A stretch of 64,000 bases of DNA from Butyribacter intestini (GTDB taxonomy: Bacteria; Bacillota; Clostridia; Lachnospirales; Lachnospiraceae), in assembly GCA_001414325.1 (NCBI GenBank), contig LLKB01000001.1, forward strand, positions 186,001 through 250,000, given 5' to 3'. Below are positions 34,908-44,562 of this stretch, in pieces. Position 1 is the stretch's first letter. Each line of letters starts with the position of its first letter. A model generated the notes under the pieces. It saw only the letters and a list, made by a program, of their open reading frames with translations. It had not been told where the DNA came from and did not search any database. Both the position numbers and the translations under genes were made by a program.

Positions 34908-34955
34908 GGCTGTTTGTTTTATGATTTTACTTCATAATAAAACAGTTCTTTTTTT
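34908..34955 (+). terminator. Probable terminator after divIC
   Basis: GGCTGTTTGTTTTAT pairs imperfectly with ATAATAAAACAGTTC, followed by a run of seven T. Confidence 0.6.
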
Positions 34956-34966
34956 GAGGTTGAGTT

Positions 34967-34995
34967 TTGACAAAATATGCCAATTTGATTATATA
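34967..34995 (+). promoter_or_regulatory. Promoter of spoIIE
   Basis: TTGACA at 34967 and TATATA at 34990 with a 17-bp spacer, 47 bp before the ATG. Sigma-A type by sequence; Spo0A boxes were not identified. Confidence 0.65.
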
Positions 34996-35041
34996 TACTT
35001 TCTTTTATAAATTTGCCGGCAGGCGTGAAAAGGAGAGTATA

Positions 35042-36865
35042 ATGAAGTATATCGGGAAAAAACTTTTTTTGCAGATGATAATAGGTTTTTTTGCAGGTCA
35101 GGTAGGAATATGTGGTATGTGTGTACTCGGAGTGGCATATTTTGCGGCGGTGTTTGAAAAGGCTAAGGCGAGACTTCTTCTGGCATTTTGCGTTATCGCA
35201 GGAATGTTTTTGGGTCTTCCTATGGAAATGGCATTGTGCGGCAGCATGGTCATATTGTCGATGCTCCTTATATACGATACGCTGGAAAGACAGAGAATAC
35301 GCATAAAGACGATTCATGCGGCACTTATTGCAGCGGTAACATTTCTTATTTACGGTGGACTAAAGCTGTATATGTTTCCTTATAACGAGTATGATATAGC
35401 TCTTTTGATGTTTGGGACAGGTCTTGTGCTGTCGCTCACGAAGTTATTTAGCGAGATAGTTTGTTATGTTAAAGGCGGAAAAAGTTCAGGAGATAAGGAA
35501 TATGAAAATATAATCGGCAACAGGCTCAATGATTTTTCTCATGTTTTTGACAGGATTTCCATAATGATGTCAGATGGGACAGAGGAAAACAGGTATATGG
35601 AGAGCCGTGATATAAGAAAGATTTTCAGGGAAATGTCAGAAAATGTGTGCACCAGATGTGAAAAGTATGAGGAGTGCTCAGGTCAGACGGCTATATGCCG
35701 ACCGGAGAAATTTAAGACACTTAGTGTATCGCCTGACGGCTGCATAACGCTTGAGCAGATGCCGGTTGAGTTCGCAAGGGAGTGTATTCACTGTGACAGA
35801 TTTTTGGAGGAGGCAAATCAAAATCTTTATATAGCAAGAAATATTATAGGGTACAGAAACAGGGTGAAACAGAGCAGAAAAGCTGTTGCAAATCAGATGA
35901 AAGAGATAAGTGCGGCAGTAAAAAATATGCTTGACAGTTTACCGAGGATGCAGCGGCTTTCAATAGAGCTTGAAGAAGCTTTTGAAAAAGAATTTAGAAA
36001 GAAAAGGGTTATATGTAAAAATATATATGCCTATGAAAAACAGGACGGGCAGATAGAGATAATCATGAATGCGAGAACTGTGAAAGGCAGGCTTGTAACT
36101 GCTACGGAGTTATCTAAGATAATGAGTAATATCATGCAGAAAAGGCTGAAACCGTCAGATGCATCAAGAAAGGTAATAGATACCGGGTTTGGCGAATATA
36201 TTTTTGTTGAGGAGACAAAATATAAGGTGCTCACAGGAGTTGCAAGGCTCACAAAAGATGGCCAGTCAGTGTCAGGAGATACTTTTTCAATGATAAATCT
36301 TCCGAGCGGTGAGCTTTTGATGGCATTGTCGGACGGAATGGGAAGTGGGACAAGTGCGTTTGATGACAGTAAAAATGTTATAGAACTTCTGGAACAAATG
36401 TCGGAGGCAGGATTTTCGCAGACATCAGCGATAAGGCTTATAAATTCGCTGTATATGTCTGACCAGGAATTTGAAAATTATGCGACACTTGACATTTCTC
36501 TTATAAATCTGTATAAGGGAGAGTGCAGTTTTTTGAAAAACGGTGCTGTGGGTACATATGTGCTTAATCAGGGAAAGATGTACTGTATAGAGGGTCAGTC
36601 GCTGCCTATGGGTGTGGTATCTGATGCAGAGCCATATATAGGCAAGATGAGTCTGTATCCGGGAGATTATGTTATAATGATGACAGATGGTGTTGCGGAT
36701 ATGTTTTCGCAGGAAAGATACAATTTGGAAAAATTTATTAAACAGATAGAGATTGTCAATCCGGGGGATATGGCTCAGGCTATTGTTGATGAAGCGGTAA
36801 GCAGAAATAAAGGAGCCGTGTCTGATGATATGAGTGTTATAGTCGCCGGAGTATGGGAGAACTAG
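35042..36865 (+). CDS. spoIIE: Stage II sporulation protein E-like phosphatase
   Basis: Membrane-bound PP2C-type phosphatase of 607 residues that in spore formers dephosphorylates SpoIIAA and so releases sigma-F. The N-terminal membrane part (about 1-140) has roughly four or five helices, fewer than the ten of Bacillus SpoIIE. The middle region (about 165-390) carries a cysteine-rich block (CTRCEKYEECSGQTAIC and later CIHC). The C-terminal PP2C domain has MALSDGMGSGTSAFDDS, YATLDISLINLY and MTDGVADM. The ATG at 35042 has AAAAGGAGAG. Its neighbour tilS is 3 bp downstream. Confidence 0.9.
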   Translation: MKYIGKKLFLQMIIGFFAGQVGICGMCVLGVAYFAAVFEKAKARLLLAFCVIAGMFLGLPMEMALCGSMVILSMLLIYDTLERQRIRIKTIHAALIAAVTFLIYGGLKLYMFPYNEYDIALLMFGTGLVLSLTKLFSEIVCYVKGGKSSGDKEYENIIGNRLNDFSHVFDRISIMMSDGTEENRYMESRDIRKIFREMSENVCTRCEKYEECSGQTAICRPEKFKTLSVSPDGCITLEQMPVEFARECIHCDRFLEEANQNLYIARNIIGYRNRVKQSRKAVANQMKEISAAVKNMLDSLPRMQRLSIELEEAFEKEFRKKRVICKNIYAYEKQDGQIEIIMNARTVKGRLVTATELSKIMSNIMQKRLKPSDASRKVIDTGFGEYIFVEETKYKVLTGVARLTKDGQSVSGDTFSMINLPSGELLMALSDGMGSGTSAFDDSKNVIELLEQMSEAGFSQTSAIRLINSLYMSDQEFENYATLDISLINLYKGECSFLKNGAVGTYVLNQGKMYCIEGQSLPMGVVSDAEPYIGKMSLYPGDYVIMMTDGVADMFSQERYNLEKFIKQIEIVNPGDMAQAIVDEAVSRNKGAVSDDMSVIVAGVWEN

Positions 36866-36868
36866 ACG

Positions 36869-38296
36869 ATGAATAAATATATTTACAAAAGGGTAAAATC
36901 ATTTTGTGATGATAACGGCCTTATAGAAAAAAACGATAGCATCGTGACAGGATTGTCTGGCGGTGCGGATTCCGTGTTTTTGTTTTTATATCTGATACAC
37001 ATAAAAAAAGAGTATAATCTGAAATTGTGTTTTGTTCATGTAAATCACGGAATAAGGGGTAGTGAAGCCGGAAATGACCAGCATTTTGTAGAGGAACTAT
37101 GTAAAAGAGAAAATGTGATGTATAAAGTTTTTTACAAGGATATTCCACAGATGGCAGATGAATTGTCAATGACTGAGGAAGAGGCGGGAAGAGTGTACCG
37201 CTATGAATGTTTTGATAAGATGCGAAAGGAACTTGGTTACAATAAGATAGCCGTGGCACATCATCAGGACGACCAGGCGGAAACGGTATTATTCCAGCTT
37301 ATAAGAGGAAGCGGATTCAGGGGACTTGGCGGTATGAAAGCAAAAAACGGCTGCATCATAAGACCGCTGCTCTCGGTAAAAAAGCAGGAGATACTTGATT
37401 ATCTCGATGAAAGCGGTCAGAATTACTGTATAGATTCCACGAATAATGATGACGAGTATGCGAGAAACCAGATAAGACACCATCTTATACCATATCTTCA
37501 GGAAAATCTTCAAAAAGAGACAGTTAGTCATATCGCAAAAACAGCATCATATCTTCAGGATGTTACAGAGTTTATCGATATACAGACTGATGCTGTATGG
37601 GACAGAGTCATAGTGTGTAAGGAGTCATTTCCTAAAGAGATAAGAGCGGGGCTTAGTGAGATGAAAAAGCTGCATATCGTATTGCAAAGGGAGATTTTTA
37701 TGCGTATGATAGAATTTATGTCCGGCAGAAGAAAGGATATAACTGCAAGGCATATAGACTCTCTTATTAGGCTGCTAAACGGTCAGACAGGGAGAAAAAT
37801 AGACCTCCCATACGATATAATTGTTGCAAAATATTATGACTTTGTGCTGATGTCCCACAAGGATAAATGGTATCACAGTTCACATAGTCCTCAGGAGATA
37901 TATGAAGAAAGAATATCCGAGGGACAGGAGTACAATGTTACATTTACAAATAATACAAGTCATACGATTCGTTTCCATTTAGAAGAAAATGACTTAATGA
38001 CAGACATTATCAAAAAAAATGACTGTACGAAATGGTTTGATTATGCTAAGATAAAAAATATGCCTAAGTTGAGATGCCCTAAAGAGGGGGATTATATGTG
38101 GCTTAGAACGGATGGAGCAAAGAAAAAGCTGAGCAGGGTGCTTATAGACAGCAAAGTGCCGGCTGACGAGAGAAAAGATATACTTGTGCTTGCGGAAGGA
38201 AGTCATATTTTATGGATTCCGGAGCTTGCAAGATGCAGTGCATATTATTACATTGATGAAAATACTAAAAAAGTGCTTTGTGCGAGCATTTATTAG
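36869..38296 (+). CDS. tilS: tRNA(Ile)-lysidine synthase
   Basis: PP-loop ATPase of 475 residues that turns C34 of tRNA-Ile(CAU) into lysidine. PP-loop SGGADS is at about 30-35, followed by FVHVNHGIRGSEAGND and AVAHHQDDQAETVLF. The C-terminal domain holds CPKEGDYMWLR and SRVLIDSKVPADER. It starts 3 bp after spoIIE and is followed by hpt, the conserved spoIIE-tilS-hpt-ftsH order. Confidence 0.95.
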   Translation: MNKYIYKRVKSFCDDNGLIEKNDSIVTGLSGGADSVFLFLYLIHIKKEYNLKLCFVHVNHGIRGSEAGNDQHFVEELCKRENVMYKVFYKDIPQMADELSMTEEEAGRVYRYECFDKMRKELGYNKIAVAHHQDDQAETVLFQLIRGSGFRGLGGMKAKNGCIIRPLLSVKKQEILDYLDESGQNYCIDSTNNDDEYARNQIRHHLIPYLQENLQKETVSHIAKTASYLQDVTEFIDIQTDAVWDRVIVCKESFPKEIRAGLSEMKKLHIVLQREIFMRMIEFMSGRRKDITARHIDSLIRLLNGQTGRKIDLPYDIIVAKYYDFVLMSHKDKWYHSSHSPQEIYEERISEGQEYNVTFTNNTSHTIRFHLEENDLMTDIIKKNDCTKWFDYAKIKNMPKLRCPKEGDYMWLRTDGAKKKLSRVLIDSKVPADERKDILVLAEGSHILWIPELARCSAYYYIDENTKKVLCASIY

Positions 38297-38308
38297 AGAA
38301 AGGCGGAA

Positions 38309-38842
38309 ATGATGAAGGAAGAAATTAGTGTTATGTATTCGGAGGAGGTTCTGAATAAGAAAATCGGGGAGATGGCAGAGCAGATAAGCAAAGATTATGA
38401 AGGAAAGTCGATTCATCTTATATGCATACTTAAAGGCAGTATCTTCTTTTGCTGTGAACTGGCAAAAAGGCTTACGGTGCCTGTAACTATTGATTTTATG
38501 TCAGCTTCAAGCTATGGCAATGAGACAAAAAGTACGGGTAAACTTAAGATAAATAAGGATCTTGATGAGGAGATTGACGGACTTCACTGCCTCATAGTCG
38601 AGGATATAATTGATTCAGGAAATACACTTAGCATGACAAAGAAAATGCTTGAGGGAAGAAACCCTGCAAGCCTTAAGCTTTGCACATTGCTCGATAAGCC
38701 TGACAGACGGGAAACGGAAGTTAATGTGGATTATACAGGCTTTACGATACCGGATGCGTTTGTTGTAGGATTTGGACTTGATTATGCCCAGAAATATCGA
38801 AATCTTCCTTATATTGGGATTTTGGATTTCGTTGAGGAATAA
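38309..38842 (+). CDS. hpt: Hypoxanthine phosphoribosyltransferase
   Basis: Purine salvage enzyme of 177 residues making IMP/GMP from hypoxanthine/guanine and PRPP. The PRPP motif is LIVEDIIDSGNT (about 98-109), with the flexible loop near SASSYGNETKSTG and VVGFGLDYAQKYRNLPYIG at the end. Two ATG codons in a row (38309, 38312); the second has the better distance from AAAGGCGG. Between tilS and ftsH as in Bacillus. Confidence 0.95.
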   Translation: MMKEEISVMYSEEVLNKKIGEMAEQISKDYEGKSIHLICILKGSIFFCCELAKRLTVPVTIDFMSASSYGNETKSTGKLKINKDLDEEIDGLHCLIVEDIIDSGNTLSMTKKMLEGRNPASLKLCTLLDKPDRRETEVNVDYTGFTIPDAFVVGFGLDYAQKYRNLPYIGILDFVEE

Positions 38843-38938
38843 AATGATGCAAGTGTCAATGGACATATATTGTATCAGTTGATTTCAAAATATTTTTTGA
38901 AACTAACATCATAGAATAAAAGGTAGAGGAGACAATTC

Positions 38939-40834
38939 ATGAAGAAACAGATGAAGATGAGTGGAATAGGTTTTTATTTGCTTGTTCTGGCTGTGATTTT
39001 TTGTGCAGTTTATTTTTCAGGCAACATAGAAAGCAGTTCCAGTGATTCTTATAGCATTGCTAATCTTAAAAAAGACCTCGGCAACGGTAATGTCACGAGT
39101 GCTTCCATAAGCCAGAACCAGGAGATACCGACAGGTGAGGTTGTAGTCAAATTGAAATCAGGAAAAAATGTTGATTTTTATGTATCAGATGTAAAAGATG
39201 TGCAGGAACTTTTAGACCAGTGGAATGTATCGTACAAACTTGGTGATGTAAAAAAGACATCATGGGTAATAACGACACTTCTTCCGTATGGTCTTGGTTT
39301 TGTCGCAATATTTTTGCTGTTTTCATTTCTGTCTGCACAATCTGCAAATTCAGGCGGCGGAAATTCAAAGATGATGAATTTTGGAAAAAGCAGAGCCAGA
39401 AGAATAGACCCTGAAGAACCGCACGCAAAGAGATTTAAGGATGTTGCAGGTCTTAAGGAGGAAAAGGAAGAACTTGAGGAGATAGTTGACTTTCTGGCAA
39501 ATCCCGGAAGATATACAGATGTAGGAGCACGTATTCCTAAAGGAATCATCCTTGTTGGACCTCCGGGAACAGGTAAGACACTTCTTGCAAAAGCAGTGGC
39601 AGGAGAGGCAGGAGTACCGTTTTTCAGCCTTTCAGGTTCAGATTTTGTGGAGATGTTTGTTGGTGTCGGTGCATCGAGAGTAAGAGATATGTTTGCGGAA
39701 GCAAAGAAAAATGCACCTTGTATTGTGTTTATCGACGAGATAGATGCCGTTGCAAGAAAGAGAGGTTCAGGTCTTGGCGGCGGTCATGATGAGCGTGAGC
39801 AGACACTTAACCAGATGCTTGTTGAGATGGACGGATTTGGTGTAAACGAGGGAATAATCGTTATGGCTGCTACAAACCGTGTAGATATACTTGACCCTGC
39901 TATTTTAAGACCGGGAAGATTTGACAGAAAAGTTACTGTCGGCAGACCTGATGTAAGAGGAAGAGAAGAAATCCTGGAGGTTCATGCAAAGGGCAAGCCG
40001 CTTGGCGATGATGTTGACCTTAAGAAGATTGCACGCACTACAGTAGGTTTTACGGGTGCTGACCTTGAAAACCTTTTGAACGAGTCGGCTATCGTCTGTG
40101 CAAAAGAGGGCAGAAAGTTCATTGAACAGGAAGATATAAGCAAATCATTTATAAAGATAGGCATAGGCAAGGAAAAGAAGAGTAAGATAATCTCAGAGAA
40201 AGACCAGAAGATTACGGCTTACCATGAGGCAGGTCATGCTATACTTTTCCATGTACTTCCTGATGTGGGACCGGTTCACATGGTATCCATAATACCTACC
40301 GGCTCAGGGGCAGCAGGCTATACGATGCCTCTTCCGGAGCGTGATGAGACTTTTATGACAAAGGGAAAGATGAAGCAGGACATCATTGCAAGTCTTGGAG
40401 GAAGAATTGCGGAGTCGCTTATATTTGATGACATCACAACAGGTGCATCACAGGATATAAAACAGGCGACAAGTACAGCTAAGGCGATGGTTACGAAATA
40501 TGGATTTTCAGAAAATGTCGGCATGATAAATTATGCTGATGAGGATGAAGTGTTTATAGGTCGAGATTTTGGACGCACAAGCAGAGACTACAGTGAAGAT
40601 GTTGCAAAGACTATCGACAACGAAGTAAAAGCAATAATAGATGATGCATATGCACAGGCAAAATCAATACTTGAGGAACATATGGATGTGCTTCATAAAT
40701 GTGCGAAACTTCTTCTTGAGAAAGAAAGGATAGACAGAGAAGAATTTGAAGCATTATTTGAGCCGGACGGAGTTGTACTTGAAAAGAAAGAAGCTGTTTC
40801 AGAAGAGGTTGATGTAGAACCTGACAGTTTGTAA
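38939..40834 (+). CDS. ftsH: ATP-dependent zinc metalloprotease FtsH
   Basis: Membrane AAA+ protease of 631 residues. Two helices (about 8-27 and 110-133) flank an outside domain. The AAA domain has Walker A GPPGTGKT (207-214), Walker [10 protein letters not shown] and [22 protein letters not shown]. The zinc site is HEAGH at 429-433. It degrades misfolded and regulatory membrane proteins. Shine-Dalgarno GTAGAGGAGA precedes the ATG. Confidence 0.97.
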   Translation: MKKQMKMSGIGFYLLVLAVIFCAVYFSGNIESSSSDSYSIANLKKDLGNGNVTSASISQNQEIPTGEVVVKLKSGKNVDFYVSDVKDVQELLDQWNVSYKLGDVKKTSWVITTLLPYGLGFVAIFLLFSFLSAQSANSGGGNSKMMNFGKSRARRIDPEEPHAKRFKDVAGLKEEKEELEEIVDFLANPGRYTDVGARIPKGIILVGPPGTGKTLLAKAVAGEAGVPFFSLSGSDFVEMFVGVGASRVRDMFAEAKKNAPCIVFIDEIDAVARKRGSGLGGGHDEREQTLNQMLVEMDGFGVNEGIIVMAATNRVDILDPAILRPGRFDRKVTVGRPDVRGREEILEVHAKGKPLGDDVDLKKIARTTVGFTGADLENLLNESAIVCAKEGRKFIEQEDISKSFIKIGIGKEKKSKIISEKDQKITAYHEAGHAILFHVLPDVGPVHMVSIIPTGSGAAGYTMPLPERDETFMTKGKMKQDIIASLGGRIAESLIFDDITTGASQDIKQATSTAKAMVTKYGFSENVGMINYADEDEVFIGRDFGRTSRDYSEDVAKTIDNEVKAIIDDAYAQAKSILEEHMDVLHKCAKLLLEKERIDREEFEALFEPDGVVLEKKEAVSEEVDVEPDSL

Positions 40835-41100
40835 GGAATTTAGTTTGTTCTGTGGAACTATGAAAAAAAGTCATTACGCTATATTGTAAATGTGCACAAT
40901 AGAAAAGACTGAAAATGACTTTTGATTGACAAAAATGATAAATGCGAAAAAATCATGGCAAATATGCACAAAAACTTCTTTAAAAAATATACCAAGTTTG
41001 TGCACACTTATTTATACAACCTGTTATACTAATAATCGTAAACCCCAATACATTATATAGTTTTTGCTACACCCCATAAGTAACAAAAATACCTTCTCCA

Positions 41101-41132
41101 AAAGAGAGATTGCAATCGCAATCTCTCTTTTA
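41101..41132 (+). terminator. Intrinsic terminator in the gap after ftsH
   Basis: AAAAGAGAGATTGC pairs perfectly with GCAATCTCTCTTTT, loop AATC. It is 266 bp after the ftsH stop; the stretch 40835-41100 shows no gene that I can support, only AT-rich sequence and a TATACT near 41025 without a good -35. Confidence 0.9.
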
Positions 41133-41139
41133 CTTTGCG

Positions 41140-41226
41140 TAACAGTTCAGCCCCAAAAAACAAGTCAATAATACATTGAGCGAGCTCATGTATTATTGAC
41201 TTATCTTTTTTGGGCTGAACTGTTAC
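41140..41226. repeat. Family C palindromic repeat, best-preserved copy
   Basis: Perfect ends GTAACAGTTCAGCCC and GGGCTGAACTGTTAC, inner arms AAGTCAATAATACATGA-like on both sides, length 87 bp, no coding capacity. Confidence 0.85.
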
Positions 41227-41255
41227 TACTTTGCAAAAATATAGTTATGGTTTCG

Positions 41256-41285
41256 TTGACCTTGCAGTTAAATGTATGGTATAAT
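41256..41285 (+). promoter_or_regulatory. Promoter of the SEC-C protein gene
   Basis: TTGACC at 41256 and TATAAT at 41280 with an 18-bp spacer. Confidence 0.75.
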
Positions 41286-41334
41286 GTGCCTTAGTAAAGA
41301 ACAAAGAAAACAGGAAAGCAGGAAAGGAATTATT

Positions 41335-41841
41335 ATGGGATTATTACAGGATTGGAGAGAATACGCATATGGCGTAGAGATTAATTCAAAAGCAGGAAAG
41401 GCGATTTGGGATAAATATTTTAAAGAGGAGAAAGCTATATATGAACAGCTTCTTGCAAATCCATCAGATGTAGTTACAGGAACAGTCAGGGAACTTGCAG
41501 AAAAGTATGGCATGGAATTAAACTATATGGTTGGATTTTTAGATGGCATAAATGAAAGCCTTAAAGAGCCAAATCCTATCGAGGACATGACTGCTGATAC
41601 GGTAGTTAAGCTTGACATAGACCTTGAGAAACTTTATTACAACATGGTTGAAGCAAAGGCAGAGTGGTTATATGAACTTCCACAGTGGAACACACTTCTC
41701 TCTGTAGAAAGGCGTAAAGAAATTTATCGTGAACAGAAAAAGTCAGGAACTATTGTTAAAAACAAGAAGGTTGGAAGAAATGACCCTTGTCCTTGCGGAA
41801 GCGGTAAAAAATATAAATATTGCTGTGGTGCAAATAAATAG
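41335..41841 (+). CDS. SEC-C metal-binding domain protein
   Basis: Protein of 168 residues. A helical body (about 1-140) is followed by the C-terminal SEC-C zinc motif [19 protein letters not shown], best known from the end of SecA. The body has no recognised domain beyond a general likeness to SEC-C proteins annotated in Clostridia. A role in protein targeting or as an adaptor is possible, not shown. The ATG at 41335 has GGAAAGGAATT and lies 50 bp after the promoter. Confidence 0.85.
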   Translation: MGLLQDWREYAYGVEINSKAGKAIWDKYFKEEKAIYEQLLANPSDVVTGTVRELAEKYGMELNYMVGFLDGINESLKEPNPIEDMTADTVVKLDIDLEKLYYNMVEAKAEWLYELPQWNTLLSVERRKEIYREQKKSGTIVKNKKVGRNDPCPCGSGKKYKYCCGANK

Positions 41842-41925
41842 TAATAAACTCTTTTTTGCATGACGGTTTGCAAGCTGCCTTCATTGTTACATATGAGGGC
41901 TGCTGCTATAATGGAGGTGTCCGGT

Positions 41926-43416
41926 GTGAATGAAGAATATAAGACAGGCACAGACAGATACAAAGCATTGTTCAGCCAGACGAACAATATGATACTTTAT
42001 TTTGACGCAGACGGAACGGTCTGTGAAAAAAATGATGCAGTGTGTAGAAATCTTGGATGCGATATGGATGAGACTATCTGTATTCAGGATATATTCAGGA
42101 CTTGCATGACGGTCAAAGACGGTTGTATAGACCTTATAGGTCATAAGTATGGTGTCAGTTTTGAAACAGTGGCATACAGGAAAAACCAGACTTGTTTTTC
42201 GGTTGTTGCATATCTTGCCAGACTTCCTGAGAATACAGGCTGCTATGGATTTTGTATAATACATGATATAGTACAGCAGAAAGAAGCAAAAAAAGAACTT
42301 AGGACAGCACAGATAGAAGTTGAGGAGAGTCATAAAGAGCGTAATGAGATGGTTGCAAATGTTACACATGAGCTTAGGACCCCTGTAAATGGAGTTCTGG
42401 GACTTGCACAAAATCTCCTTGATACTGAGCTTGATTCAGAACAGCGTGAAAATGTAGAACTTATAGAGCAATGCTGCAGAAATATGATAAAGATCATAAA
42501 CAATATCCTTGATTTTTCAAAATTGCAAGCCGGTAAGTTTACGATAGAATACACAGAATTTGATTTTTACCGCATGATGGATAATGTTGTAAAGTTAAAC
42601 AGACCACAGGCAGAGTCAAAAGGACTTAAGCTTATCTGTAATGTAGGTGAGGATATACCAGAGGTTCTTATAGGTGATGAGCTTAGAGTGACTCAGGTTT
42701 TAAACAATCTTTTGTCCAATTCAATAAAATTTACATCACTGGGTCAGATAAATCTTAATGTTGTGAAAAGTGTTGAGACGGGTGAAGAGATAGAGCTCTT
42801 TTTCATGGTTACGGATACAGGAATAGGAATATCGGAGCAGGAAAAAGATAAACTGTTCAAGAGCTTTTCACAGGTGGATGCATCTATCACACGAAAATTT
42901 GGTGGCACGGGTCTTGGACTAAGCATCGTTAAAAGTCTTGTTGAAATGATGGGTGGAGATATAAATGTTGAGAGTGAAAAAGGAAAAGGAAGTACATTTT
43001 CATTTTCAATAAAAGTGAAAAAAGTAGTATTACAGGAATCTGAAAACAGTATCGGGAACAATGCAAATGAAACAGAAAAGAAAGAATATTCATTTAATTA
43101 TGGAGATGCATTGTCTGCTGAGCCGGAGGAAACAGAAAATAAATTATATAAACTCGGCTCGGATGAAAATATGAAAGCAATTACCGATACTTGTGAAAAG
43201 CTTGTCCTCTGTATCGAAATGGAAAACTGGAACAAGGCAAACGGTTTTGCGGATACCATAAAAACGCTTGTGGCTGATGACCCTATGAATTTAAAAAGAA
43301 AGGCATTCAGACTTCAGATGACGGTCAGAAAAGGCGACCATGAGGCAGCTTTAAATGATTACAATGTTCTCAAAGAGGCTATAGAGGAGTTTAGATTACA
43401 GTTGGAAAGGCGGTGA
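41926..43416 (+). CDS. Soluble PAS-domain histidine kinase
   Basis: Cytosolic kinase of 497 residues. PAS domain about 10-125 (LFSQTNNMILYFDADGTV), short coiled coil, H-box NVTHELRTPVNGVLGLAQN, ATPase with LLSNSIKFT, DTGIGISEQEKDKLFKSFSQ and GTGLGLSIVKSLVEMMGG. A C-terminal helical region of about 80 residues follows. No membrane helix. The GTG at 41926 is preferred because GGAGGTG lies six bases before it; ATG 41911 overlaps that site. Its stop is 6 bp before the HD-GYP regulator gene. It likely feeds a relay with the next two genes. Confidence 0.88.
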   Translation: MNEEYKTGTDRYKALFSQTNNMILYFDADGTVCEKNDAVCRNLGCDMDETICIQDIFRTCMTVKDGCIDLIGHKYGVSFETVAYRKNQTCFSVVAYLARLPENTGCYGFCIIHDIVQQKEAKKELRTAQIEVEESHKERNEMVANVTHELRTPVNGVLGLAQNLLDTELDSEQRENVELIEQCCRNMIKIINNILDFSKLQAGKFTIEYTEFDFYRMMDNVVKLNRPQAESKGLKLICNVGEDIPEVLIGDELRVTQVLNNLLSNSIKFTSLGQINLNVVKSVETGEEIELFFMVTDTGIGISEQEKDKLFKSFSQVDASITRKFGGTGLGLSIVKSLVEMMGGDINVESEKGKGSTFSFSIKVKKVVLQESENSIGNNANETEKKEYSFNYGDALSAEPEETENKLYKLGSDENMKAITDTCEKLVLCIEMENWNKANGFADTIKTLVADDPMNLKRKAFRLQMTVRKGDHEAALNDYNVLKEAIEEFRLQLERR

Positions 43417-43422
43417 TTTAGC

Positions 43423-44505
43423 GTGGCATCGAACATACATGTGAATGAACAGCCAAATATACTGATAGTGGATGATATATCTACTAATCTTGTTATTCTT
43501 TCCGAAATGATAAAGCAGACCGGATGTATTCCAAGACCGGTCACAAGTGTCAGGCAGGCACAGACAGCCATAGAAAGAAAGACACCACAGCTTATATTGC
43601 TGGATATATCCATGCCTGACACGGATGGATTTGAATTTTGTGCCATGCTGAAAGCTGACATAAAAACCAGGGATATACCGATTATATTTATCTCAGCACT
43701 TGATTCTGTTGAAGATAAGATAAAAGGGTTTAAACTTGGAGCTGTCGATTATATAGCAAAGCCTTTTGAAAAAGAGGAAGTAACATTAAGGTTAAATACA
43801 CATCTTAAGATATACAAAATGCAGCAGGAGATGGAGTCGTATAACAAAAAACTTCATCAGGTAGTAAATGAGCAGATAACGAGAGTTAATGAAGAACAGA
43901 AAAATGTACTTGCAGCACTTGCAGAAATCTTAAAAATGCGTGCAAACATTTATGAGAGAGGAATTGATAAGGTTTCGGCAAACAGTCGTATGCTTGCCAT
44001 AAGTCTTCAATTTTCACCTAAGTTTGATAAGGAAATATCGAGTGCTTTCGTTGATAAGATAGAGACTGCTTCTTTGTTACATGATATAGGTATGCTTTCC
44101 GTAAACGATGCAGTTGCATATAAAAACACCAATCTTACAGCAGATGAGCTGGAAGGTATAAGGCGGCATACGGTGGTTGGAGCAGATTATTTGCAAAAGA
44201 TAAATACGGACAAAAATAAAAACGGTTATCTTGAGATGGCAGTCGAAATAGCAAAATATCATCATGAGAACTGGGATGGAACAGGCTATCCGGAGGGACT
44301 CTCAGGCACAGATATACCCCTTTCTGCGAGGATAGTAGCGGTCATAGATACATTTATGGCATTGAACAGTGAAAGAAGCTACAGAGACGCATATACGCGG
44401 GAGGAGAGTGTTGAGATTATAAAGAGTGAAGCCGGCAGGAGATTTGATCCGGATATAATAGATATATTCAGTAAGATTCAGAAACAGTTATCCTGTGAGC
44501 TGTAA
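43423..44505 (+). CDS. Response regulator with HD-GYP phosphodiesterase domain
   Basis: Protein of 360 residues. Receiver about 8-125 with phospho-acceptor Asp in LILLDISMPDTDG. Coiled linker about 128-165. HD-GYP domain about 170-355 with LLHDIGMLSV, RRHTVVGADYL, KYHHENWDGTGYPEGLSG and DTFMALNSERSYRD. HD-GYP domains break c-di-GMP to pGpG or GMP, so phosphorylation here probably changes c-di-GMP levels. Start GTG after GGCGGTGAT. A PilZ receptor is encoded at 666. Confidence 0.93.
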   Translation: MASNIHVNEQPNILIVDDISTNLVILSEMIKQTGCIPRPVTSVRQAQTAIERKTPQLILLDISMPDTDGFEFCAMLKADIKTRDIPIIFISALDSVEDKIKGFKLGAVDYIAKPFEKEEVTLRLNTHLKIYKMQQEMESYNKKLHQVVNEQITRVNEEQKNVLAALAEILKMRANIYERGIDKVSANSRMLAISLQFSPKFDKEISSAFVDKIETASLLHDIGMLSVNDAVAYKNTNLTADELEGIRRHTVVGADYLQKINTDKNKNGYLEMAVEIAKYHHENWDGTGYPEGLSGTDIPLSARIVAVIDTFMALNSERSYRDAYTREESVEIIKSEAGRRFDPDIIDIFSKIQKQLSCEL

Positions 44506-44562
44506 GAAAAACAGGAGAGACATAAATACAGTACATAATTTATACAGGCAGGAGGAAAGGCA

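Noticed and set aside
41020-41132. Small RNA between ftsH and the SEC-C gene
   Set aside because: There is a TATACT and a strong terminator, but no acceptable -35 at 16-18 bp, so I do not call a gene.
41887-42411. 174-residue minus-strand open frame
   Set aside because: It is opposite the PAS kinase and has no ribosome site or protein likeness.
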